Shown here one piece after another: positions 1 through 7,200 of a stretch of DNA of 10,449 bases. The notes under the pieces are model-generated. The model did no database searches. It was not told where the DNA came from and worked only from the letters and a program-made list of their open reading frames with translations. How positions within the stretch are numbered: the first letter of the stretch is position 1; each line of letters starts with the position of its first letter. The stretch covers positions 1-10,449 of the forward strand of contig JAEUJR010000348.1 in assembly GCA_016793585.1 (NCBI GenBank), given 5' to 3'. The position numbers and the translations under genes are program-made. This stretch comes from Archangium sp. GTDB lineage: Bacteria; Myxococcota; Myxococcia; Myxococcales; Myxococcaceae.

Positions 1-2025
1 AACGCCATCGTCAGCTCGAACACGTCGGGCATGAGCATCAAGGGCATGACCGAGGGCACCAGCGACGACTTCAAGAAGCGTTTCCTTGTGACGCACTTCT
101 TCAACCCCGTTCGCTACATGAAGCTGCTCGAGCTCGTCGCGGGCGAGAAGACCGACCCGGCGATTCTGAAGCGCGTGCACGACTTCGGAGAGCGCACGCT
201 CGGCAAGGGCATCGTCTACGGGAAGGACACGACGAACTTCATCGCGAACCGCATCGGCACGTACGCGATGATGCGCACGCTCCAGCTGATGGATCAGCAC
301 GGCCTGTCGATCGAAGAGATCGACAAGATCTTCGGGCCCGCCATGGGTCGCCCGTCGTCGGCCGTCTTCCGCACCGCCGACCTCGTCGGCCTCGACACGT
401 TCTTCCACGTGACGAAGAACTGTTACGACTCGCTGCCGAACGACGAGGCGCGCGAGACGTTCAAGGCGCCCGCGTTCCTCGAGAAGATGATCGAGAAGAA
501 GATGCTCGGCGACAAGACGCAGGGCGGCTTCTACAAGAAGCAGAAGGGCGGCGAGGGCGAGAAGGAGATTCTCGTGCTCGACCTGAAGACCCTCGAGTAC
601 CGCGCGCAGAACAAGGTGCGCTTCGACTCGCTCGGCGCCGCGAAAGACGTCGAAGAGCTGCCCGAGCGCATTCGCACCGTGATGAACGGCACCGACAAGG
701 CCGCCAAGTTCGCCGAGCAGGTGACGCTCGATGCGCTGGCCTACGCCTCGCGCCGCCTCGGTGAGATCGCCGACGACTACGTGAACATCGACCGCGGCAT
801 GCGCTGGGGCTTCGCGTGGGACCTCGGCCCGTTCGAGACGTGGGACGCGTACGGCGTCGAGAAGGGCGTCAAGCGCATGAAGGAGCTCGGCATCGCCGTG
901 GCTCCGTGGGTCGACGAGATGCTCAAGAGCGGCCGCACCAGCTTCTACGGGCGCGACGGCCTCAACGACACGTACTGGGACGTGAAGACGAAGTCGTCGA
1001 AGCCGGTCGAGCGCATCGCGCGGCAGATCACCGTCGAGGTGCTCAAGCGCGGCAACAAGAAGGTCGACGGCAACGAGTCGGCCACGCTCTGGGACATGGG
1101 CGACGGCGTGCTGCAGCTCGAGCTGCACACCAAGATGAACAGCATCGACACGCTGATCATCGAGATGATGAACAAGGCCGTCGACGTCGCCGAGAAGGAC
1201 TACCGCGGCATCGTCGTCGGCAACGACGGCGCGAACTTCTCGGCCGGCGCGAACATCGCGATGCTGCTCTGGGCCATCAAGGACGGGCAGTGGGAAGACG
1301 TTCGCAAACTCGTCGGAGGCTTCCAGCAGGCGAACCAGCGGCTGCGCTACTCGTCGATTCCCGTGGTGACCGCGCCGTTCCAGCTCACGCTGGGTGGCGG
1401 CGCCGAGCTGACGATGGCGGGTAACTTCGTGCAGGCCGCGGCCGAGACGTACATCGGCCTCGTCGAGGTCGGCGTCGGCCTGATTCCCGGCGGCGGCGGC
1501 AACCTGCAGATGCTCCGCAACCTGTACGGCATGCACCAGGGCTCGAAGGAGATGGACGCGCTGCCCTTCCTCAAGAAGGCGTTCTTGAACATCGGCACCG
1601 CGAAGGTCGCGACCAGCGCCGAAGAGGCGAAGGAGGCCGGCTTCTTCACCCCGAAGGACGGCATCTCGATGTCGCGCGACCACCAGCTCGCCGACGCCAA
1701 GGCCGTCGCCATCGGTCTGGCCGAGGGAGGCTTCCGCCCGCCGCGCGCAGCGACGTTCTACCTGCCCGGCAAGAGCGGCGCGGCCACCATCGACATGATG
1801 CTGTACGACATGCAGCTCAACCATCAGATCAGCGAGCACGACCGGCTCATCGGCCGCAAACTCGCGAGCGTGCTGACGGGCGGAGACACCTCGGCGTCGG
1901 TGCCCACCACCGAAGCGCGGCTGCTCGAGCTCGAGCTCGAGGCCTTCCTCTCGCTGTGCGGCGAAGAGAAGACCCAGGCGCGCATCGAGCACATGCTCAC
2001 GAAGGGCAAGCCGCTGCGCAACTGA
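1..2025 (+). CDS. fadN: FadN-type 3-hydroxyacyl-CoA dehydrogenase/enoyl-CoA hydratase (5'-truncated)
   Basis: This bifunctional beta-oxidation enzyme hydrates enoyl-CoA and oxidises L-3-hydroxyacyl-CoA to 3-ketoacyl-CoA with NAD+ in the cytoplasm. The frame is open from base 1, so the start and the NAD-binding GxGxxG lie outside; 674 residues are visible, and about 120 are missing if it matches the roughly 790-residue B. subtilis FadN. Numbering visible residues, the dehydrogenase catalytic set is present: Ser9 (SNTSG), His32 (THFFNP), Glu44 (LLELV) and Asn83 (FIANRIG). A C-terminal dehydrogenase domain follows (GRPSSAVFRTADLVGLD), then a second, degenerate copy near 244-305. The crotonase domain spans about 361-570, with oxyanion-hole motif FSAGANI (413-419) and both catalytic Glu residues, Glu469 (GGGAEL) and Glu489 (LVEVGVGLIPGGGG), 20 residues apart as in crotonase. 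Dehydrogenase-before-hydratase order is that of FadN, the reverse of E. coli FadB. The thiolase gene follows after 101 bp. Enzyme class is sure; the symbol rests on domain order. Confidence 0.95.
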   Translation, partial: NAIVSSNTSGMSIKGMTEGTSDDFKKRFLVTHFFNPVRYMKLLELVAGEKTDPAILKRVHDFGERTLGKGIVYGKDTTNFIANRIGTYAMMRTLQLMDQHGLSIEEIDKIFGPAMGRPSSAVFRTADLVGLDTFFHVTKNCYDSLPNDEARETFKAPAFLEKMIEKKMLGDKTQGGFYKKQKGGEGEKEILVLDLKTLEYRAQNKVRFDSLGAAKDVEELPERIRTVMNGTDKAAKFAEQVTLDALAYASRRLGEIADDYVNIDRGMRWGFAWDLGPFETWDAYGVEKGVKRMKELGIAVAPWVDEMLKSGRTSFYGRDGLNDTYWDVKTKSSKPVERIARQITVEVLKRGNKKVDGNESATLWDMGDGVLQLELHTKMNSIDTLIIEMMNKAVDVAEKDYRGIVVGNDGANFSAGANIAMLLWAIKDGQWEDVRKLVGGFQQANQRLRYSSIPVVTAPFQLTLGGGAELTMAGNFVQAAAETYIGLVEVGVGLIPGGGGNLQMLRNLYGMHQGSKEMDALPFLKKAFLNIGTAKVATSAEEAKEAGFFTPKDGISMSRDHQLADAKAVAIGLAEGGFRPPRAATFYLPGKSGAATIDMMLYDMQLNHQISEHDRLIGRKLASVLTGGDTSASVPTTEARLLELELEAFLSLCGEEKTQARIEHMLTKGKPLRN

Positions 2026-2037
2026 GCCGATGACGAC

Positions 2038-2067
2038 GGGCGCCTGCCGCCGAATGGGCAGGCGCTC
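2038..2067 (+). terminator. Hairpin between fadN-like and thiolase genes
   Basis: Bases 2040-2048 (GCGCCTGCC) pair perfectly with 2057-2065 (GGCAGGCGC) around an 8-nt loop. The stem extends by one G-T and one G-C pair to 2038/2067. It lies 13 bp after the upstream stop codon. No T run follows, so it is not a classical intrinsic terminator. It may cause partial termination, protect an mRNA 3' end, or mark a processing site that lets the thiolase be expressed at a different level. Confidence 0.5.
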
Positions 2068-2113
2068 TCGCTGCACCGAAAGAAACCCTCACTACCTTTG
2101 CTGCTGAAGAAAG

Positions 2114-2119
2114 AAGGAG
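2114..2119 (+). promoter_or_regulatory. Strong ribosome binding site of the thiolase gene
   Basis: AAGGAG lies 7 nt before the ATG at 2127, in a purine-rich run. It is the best Shine-Dalgarno match seen in the window and fixes the thiolase start. It would allow independent initiation despite the hairpin upstream. Confidence 0.85.
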
Positions 2120-2126
2120 ATCCTCC

Positions 2127-3296
2127 ATGGCTGAGAGAGTCGTCATCGCCAGCACCGCCCGTACGCCGTTCACCCGCGCCAACAAGGGCGAGCTCAAAGA
2201 CACGCGCCCCGACACGATGGCAGCGCACGTCATCAACGCGGCCATCGAGCGTGTGCCGGGCCTGAAGAAGGAGCAGATCGAAGACGTGGTGCTCGGCTGC
2301 GCGATGCCCGAAGCAGAGCAGGGCATGAACGTGGCGCGCATCGCGACGTTGCTCGCCGGTCTGCCGGACACCGTGCCGGCGATGACCATCAACCGGTTCT
2401 GCGCCTCGGGCGTGCAGTCGATCGCGCAGATCGCTGCGGGCATTCAGGCCGGCCACTACTCGGTCGGCATCGGCGGCGGCACCGAGACGATGACGCTCGT
2501 GCCCATGGGCGGCAACAAGGTGTCGGCCAACCCCGAGCTGATGGAGAAGTTCCCCGAGGTCTACACCTCGATGGGCGCGACGGCCGAGAAGGTGGCCGCG
2601 AAGTGGAACGTGACGCGCGCTGATCAAGACGCGTTCGCGCTCGAGTCGCAGAAGCGTGCGGCCGCCGCGCGCGAGACGGGCAAGTTCAAGGACGAGATCG
2701 CCCCCATCAAGGTGAAGTACTTCGACGACGGCGGCGTGGCGCGTGAGGTGACGCTGGCCGACGACACGATTCTTCGTCCCGAGACGACGCTCGAGGGCCT
2801 CAACAAGCTGAAGCCGGCGTTCGACTCGAAGGGCACGGTGACGGCAGGGAACGCGTCTCCGCTGACCGACGGCGCTGCGGCGGCGGTGCTCATGAGCGAG
2901 TCGAAGGCGAAGGAGCTGGGCGTGAAGGCGCTCGGCTACTTCGTCGACTACACGGTCGCGGGTGTTCCGCCCGACATCATGGGCATCGGCCCCGTGCCCG
3001 CGGTGCGCAAGCTGCTCGAGCGCAACAAGCTGACCGTGAAGGACATCGACCTGTTCGAGCTGAACGAGGCGTTCGCGGCGCAGGGCCTGTACTGCGCGCG
3101 TGAGCTCGGCATTCCGGCCGACAAGCTGAACGTGAACGGCGGCGCCATCGCGCTCGGTCACCCGCTCGGCGTCTCGGGCGCGCGCCTGGTCGGCACGATT
3201 CTTCGCGAACTGAAGCGTCGCGGCGGCAAGCGCGGCGTCGTCACCATGTGCATCGGTGGCGGCATGGGCGCTGCGGCCCTCATCGAAGTCGCCTGA
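2127..3296 (+). CDS. fadA: Acetyl-CoA C-acyltransferase (thiolase, beta-oxidation)
   Basis: This thiolase cleaves 3-ketoacyl-CoA with CoA to release acetyl-CoA and a chain shortened by two carbons. The 389-residue length is normal for the family. Visible catalytic residues are the nucleophile Cys92 in [10 protein letters not shown], His345 in [11 protein letters not shown], and the acid/base Cys375 in MCIGGGMG; the NEAFA motif near the active site is also present. It opens with the typical [11 protein letters not shown] strand. It starts at an ATG behind a strong AAGGAG site and lies 101 bp after the fadN-like gene, giving the same gene order as the fadN-fadA pair of Bacillus. No acyl-CoA dehydrogenase is seen here; it may lie outside the window. 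A strong hairpin with a T run follows the stop, so the unit seems to end here. A biosynthetic acetoacetyl-CoA thiolase is the alternative, made less likely by the neighbour. Confidence 0.96.
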   Translation: MAERVVIASTARTPFTRANKGELKDTRPDTMAAHVINAAIERVPGLKKEQIEDVVLGCAMPEAEQGMNVARIATLLAGLPDTVPAMTINRFCASGVQSIAQIAAGIQAGHYSVGIGGGTETMTLVPMGGNKVSANPELMEKFPEVYTSMGATAEKVAAKWNVTRADQDAFALESQKRAAAARETGKFKDEIAPIKVKYFDDGGVAREVTLADDTILRPETTLEGLNKLKPAFDSKGTVTAGNASPLTDGAAAAVLMSESKAKELGVKALGYFVDYTVAGVPPDIMGIGPVPAVRKLLERNKLTVKDIDLFELNEAFAAQGLYCARELGIPADKLNVNGGAIALGHPLGVSGARLVGTILRELKRRGGKRGVVTMCIGGGMGAAALIEVA

Positions 3297-3316
3297 GTCG
3301 TCTCGCAGGCAGCGTG

Positions 3317-3353
3317 AACGCCGTCGGTTCCATCTCGGAGCCGGCGGCGTTTT
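3317..3353 (+). terminator. Intrinsic terminator after the thiolase gene
   Basis: Bases 3317-3331 (AACGCCGTCGGTTCC) pair with 3337-3351 (GGAGCCGGCGGCGTT) in a 15-bp stem with only two G-T wobbles and a 5-nt loop. The stem runs into TTTT at 3350-3353. It starts 20 bp after the thiolase stop and ends 28 bp before the next start, so it should separate the beta-oxidation unit from the pentapeptide gene. Confidence 0.88.
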
Positions 3354-3370
3354 CGTGTCTGACCTGTGCG

Positions 3371-3377
3371 AAGGAGG
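3371..3377 (+). promoter_or_regulatory. Ribosome binding site deciding the pentapeptide gene start
   Basis: AAGGAGG ends 4 nt before the ATG at 3382. The spacing is slightly short but the match is nearly complete. It selects this ATG over the in-frame start at 3256, which would lie inside the thiolase gene and read through the terminator hairpin. Confidence 0.8.
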
Positions 3378-3381
3378 CGGC

Positions 3382-4008
3382 ATGCCGGCCACTCCAGGGG
3401 AACAGCTCCAGCACCTGCTCGACGGGCGCACCTTCGAAGACCAGACGTTCTCGAGCCTCGCGCTCTCGTCGCGCGTTCTCGAGGGCAAGGAGTTCTTCCG
3501 CTGCCGCTTCGAGCATTGCGTCGGCCAGGAGTCGCAGTGGCGTGACTGTCTGCTCGAAGACGTCGAGTTTCGCAGCTGCGACCTCACGCGCGCGACGTGG
3601 AAGCAGGTCGGCCTGCGCGGCGTGCGCTTCGTCGGCTCGAAGCTGATGGGCGTCTTCTGGTCGTCGGTGTCTCCGTTGCCCGAGGTGTCGTTCGACGAGT
3701 GCAACCTGCGCTACGCGACGTTCGAGCGGCTGAACCTTCGCAAGACGCCGTTCCTGAAGAGCGTGGTGCGCGAGGCGAACCTGCTCGAGTGCGACTTGAG
3801 CGACGCCGACTTTTCCGGGAGCGACTTGAGCGGCAGCACGATTCGCGGGTGCACGCTGGCGCGCGCAGACTTCAGCAGCGCGATGAACGTCTTCATCGAC
3901 CCGGCGCAGAACAAGGTGAAAGACGCGCACATCTCGACCGAAGCGGCGGTGGCAGTGGCCGAGCAGCTCGGCTTCGTCGTGGGCACGCCGCCTCGCCGGA
4001 AGAAGTGA
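3382..4008 (+). CDS. Pentapeptide-repeat protein, Qnr/MfpA-like fold
   Basis: The 208-residue protein is a pentapeptide-repeat protein, predicted to form a right-handed quadrilateral beta-helix. A large residue (Phe, Leu, Trp, Ile) recurs every five positions: 18, 23, 28, 33, 38, 43, 53, 58, 63, 68, 73, 78, 83, 88, 93, then 104, 109, 114, 119, 124, 134, 139, 144, 149, 154, 159 and 164. The register shifts by one across 94-103 (SSVSPLPEVS), which may be a loop leaving the helix. The best repeats are at 132-151 (ANLLECDLSDADFSGSDLSG). The C-terminus, IDPAQNKVKDA then a helix ending EQLGFVV, resembles the capping end of Qnr-type proteins, as does the length (Qnr about 218). No signal peptide is seen, so it should be cytoplasmic. 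Qnr and MfpA mimic DNA and bind gyrase; whether this one does is not shown. It is preceded by a terminator and followed by 205 bp, so it looks monocistronic. Confidence 0.9.
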   Translation: MPATPGEQLQHLLDGRTFEDQTFSSLALSSRVLEGKEFFRCRFEHCVGQESQWRDCLLEDVEFRSCDLTRATWKQVGLRGVRFVGSKLMGVFWSSVSPLPEVSFDECNLRYATFERLNLRKTPFLKSVVREANLLECDLSDADFSGSDLSGSTIRGCTLARADFSSAMNVFIDPAQNKVKDAHISTEAAVAVAEQLGFVVGTPPRRKK

Positions 4009-4213
4009 GCCAGGCGCGCGCGAGGCGGAGAGGTTCCGGTTGCCTGGGGCACTGCGCCGGAGAACGAAACGGACCCGAAGACACGCGGTCGACGACGCGA
4101 GACGCCTGAGACACGCGCGGAGTTCCTTCTCGCGAGTTCTCCACTTTTCGCGGAAGGTCCGTGGTCGACGTCGTGTTCGCGGTCCCGCCGAATCACCGTC
4201 CATTGGAGCCACC
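4009..4213 (+). other. Intergenic leader upstream of the large membrane protein
   Basis: This 205-bp gap is the longest in the window and should carry the promoter of the membrane-protein gene, but I cannot assign -35 and -10 boxes. It holds CCAGGC (4010-4015) opposite GCCTGG (4043-4048), ACGGACC (4069-4075) opposite GGTCCGT (4156-4162), and an imperfect direct repeat around AGTTC at 4121 and 4135. Any of these could be structure or chance in G+C-rich DNA. Confidence 0.4.
4205..4208 (+). promoter_or_regulatory. Ribosome binding site for a GTG start
   Basis: GGAG lies 5 nt before the GTG at 4214. Starting there puts the signal peptide at the N-terminus. The in-frame ATG at 4040 would add 58 Arg-rich residues in front of it and has no comparable site. 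Confidence 0.7.
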
Positions 4214-7200
4214 GTGCGCCTCCTGCTGCTCTCCGCACTCCTCGTCTCGGCCGTCGCCTCCGCTGCACCACCTTCCGACGAGCTGCCCGCCGCGCTGCGC
4301 GACTGGAGCGGCTGGGTGCTGCACGGTGAGAAGCAGGTCGGCTGCCCCTTCGTGAACGGCTCCGAGGTGCGGCTGTGCGCCTGGCCCGCACAGCTGACCC
4401 TCTCGCTCGACGACAAGGGCGGCACCTTCAGCCAGCGCTTCCGCATCTACCGCGAGGCCTTCCTCACGTTGCCCGGCGACACGAAGCACTGGCCGCAGAA
4501 CGTGAAGGTCGACGGCAAGGCCGCCATCGTCGTGCCGGGCAATGACGGCCTGCCCACCGTCAAGCTGGGCATCGGCGAGCGCACCGTCACCGGCGACTTC
4601 TCGTGGGACACGCTGCCCGAAGCGCTGCTCGTGCCGCCCGCGACCGGCCTCGTCGCCTTGAAGCTCAAGGGCACCGACGTGCTGCTGCCCAACCGCGACG
4701 CCGAAGGCCGCGTCTTCTTGCAGAAGGAGGGCGCCGCACAGGAAGCCGAGAACCTCGACATCACCGTGCACCGTCAGCTCGTCGACGACATTCCAGCGCG
4801 GCTCATCACACAGGTCTCGCTGCAGATTTCAGGCAAGAGCCGCGAGGTGGTGCTGGGCCGCGCGCTGCCCGCCGGCTTCTCGCCGATGTCACTCACCAGC
4901 GCGTTGCCGGTGCGCCTCGAGTCAGACGGCAAGCTTCGCCTGCAGGTGCGGCCGGGCTCGTTCGTCATCGAGCTCGTCGCTCGCAGCGAAGGCCCCATCA
5001 CCACGCTCAAGCGCCCGGCGCCCGAAGGCCCGTGGATGGAGGACGACGAAGTGTGGACGTTCGACGCGCGCCCGTCGCTGCGCCAGGTGTTGGTCGAAGG
5101 TGTGAAGCAGGTCGACCCGCAGCAGACGACGCTGCCCGCGGAGTGGAAGCGCTTCCCCGCGTACGCGATGTCGCTCGACGACTCGATGCAGCTCACCGAG
5201 CGCCGCCGCGGAGACTCCGACCCCGCGCCCGACGCGCTCTCACTCACGCGCACGCTCTGGCTCGACTTCGACGGCAAGGGCCTCACCGCCAACGACCGCA
5301 TCAGCGGGCCGCTCCACCGCTCGTGGCGCCTCGACATGCAGCAGGGCACCGAGCTGGGCCGCGTCGTCACCGCGGGCTCCGACCAGTTCATCACGCGCAT
5401 GCCCGGCGCTCAGGCTGGCGTCGAGCTGCGTGAAGGTCAGCTCACCCTCGAGGCCGACAGCCGCATCGTCGCGCCGCTCTCGGCCATTCCCGCCGTCTCG
5501 TGGAACACCGACTTCACCTCGGTGCGCACGACGCTGCAGCTGCCCCCGGGGTGGACGTTGGTGAGCGCCTCGGGCGCCGACTCCGTGCCCGACACGTGGA
5601 TGCAGCGGTGGACGTTGCTCGACCTCTTCCTCGTGCTCATCATTTCGCTCGCGATGGGGCGCCTCTTCGGCTGGCCCTTCGCCGGCCTTGCGCTCGTCGC
5701 GTTGACGCTGGGCTGGCTCGAAGACGACTCGCCGCGCTTCGTGTGGCTGGTGGTGCTCGTGCTCGAGGCCATCTTCCGGCTGCTGCCCGAGCACTGGCTC
5801 AAGTCGGTGTTCCGCTGGTCGCGCTTCGCTGCCTGGGCTGCGCTCGTCGTCATCACCGTCTCGTTCATGGTCGACCACGTGCGCCACGGCATGTACCCGG
5901 GGCTGGCGCGCGAGATGTCGTACGGCGGCGTGCAGAGTTGGTCCGACTACTCGAGCGAGAACGAGGTGCAGTACCAGCGCAGCATGACGGTCGAGCCGTA
6001 CGGCGGCGGAGGTGGGCCCGGCCAGAACGACGACCTCGAGCAGGACGAGTCGGGCCTGTTCGACCTGCAGAAGAAGGAGCCCGCGCCCGAGAAGCCACGG
6101 GCCGCTTCGACGCCGCCCGCCCAGCAGTTCAAGCAGCAGGTGAACCGCAAGAGGCTCGCCACGCGCGACTACGACAAGACGGTGCTCGTGCAGACGGGCC
6201 CGGGCCTTCCGCGCTGGAACTGGAAGGAGATTCCCATTCACTACTCGGGGCCAGTGGAGCGCACGCAGACGTTGTCGCTCGTTCTGCTCGGGCCGGGCGC
6301 GAACCTGGTGCTCGCCTTCGTGCGCGCGCTGCTCTTCGCCTTGCTGGTGCTGACGGTGCTCGGTTTCCCCGGCTCGTTCTGGCCGGCGTTCTTCAAGAAG
6401 GCGCGTGGGCCCGTCGCGGGGCTGCTGGTGCTGGGCGTGTTGCTGCCGACGCTCGCGCGCGCCGACGAGGTGCCGCCCGAGGCGATGCTGAACCAGCTCA
6501 AGGAGCGGCTGCTCGAGAAGCCCGCGTGCGCGCCGCAGTGTGCGTCGTCTCCACGGCTCATGCTCGAGGCGACGCCGACGACGTTGCGCCTGCGCATCGA
6601 GGTGCTCGCGGGGGCCGCGACCGCCGTTCCACTGCCCGGCAACGAGAAGCACTGGCTGCCGCGCACCGTGGTGGTCGACGGCAAACCGGCGAGCGGGCTC
6701 AGCCGCGGTGACGACGGCGTGTTGCTGCTCGCCGTCGACGAAGGCGCGCATCAGGTGTTGCTCGAAGGGCCGCTCCCGCCGCGTGACACGGTGCAGGTGC
6801 CGCTGCCGCTCAAGTCGTATCGCGTGGAGTCGAAGGTCGACGGGTGGACGCTCGACGGCGTTCACGAAGACGGCGTCGCCGACGAGAACCTGCAGCTGAC
6901 CCGCAAGGCCGACAACGTGAAGGGCTCGGGCGCGGCGCTCCAGAGTGGAACGCTGCCGCCGTTCGTCGTCATCGAGCGCACGCTGTCACTCGGGCTCACC
7001 TGGTCGGTCGAGACGCGCGTCGAGCGCCTCACGCCCACCGGTTCAGCCGTGGTGCTCGAGGTTCCGCTGCTCGTCGGAGAGTCGGTGACGTCGAGTGACG
7101 TGCGCGTGCAGAACGGCAAGGCGCTGGTGAACATGCCGGCGAGCGCGACCGAGCTGAGCTGGACGAGCGTGCTCGAGGCGAAGTCGCCCATCGCGCTCAC

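Noticed and set aside
3256..3381. Upstream extension of the pentapeptide protein by 42 codons
   Set aside because: It overlaps the thiolase gene and reads through a strong terminator hairpin, while AAGGAGG directly precedes the ATG at 3382.
1824..3704. Long minus-strand open frame of 626 codons across the fadN end and thiolase
   Set aside because: It runs antisense to two genes with full catalytic motifs, and its translation is Arg/His/Leu-rich without domains; such frames are expected in G+C-rich coding DNA.
4010..4048. CCAGGC/GCCTGG inverted repeat after the pentapeptide gene as a terminator
   Set aside because: The stem is only 6 bp with a 27-nt loop and no T run, which is easily found by chance at this base composition.
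4040..4213. Upstream extension of the membrane protein by 58 codons
   Set aside because: It would place an Arg-rich tail before a clean signal peptide; the GTG at 4214 has GGAG at 5 nt.
5240..6865. Minus-strand open frame of 541 codons inside the large membrane-protein gene
   Set aside because: The composition is Arg/His/Glu-rich and has no recognisable domain; the plus frame has a signal peptide, membrane segments and a repeated module.
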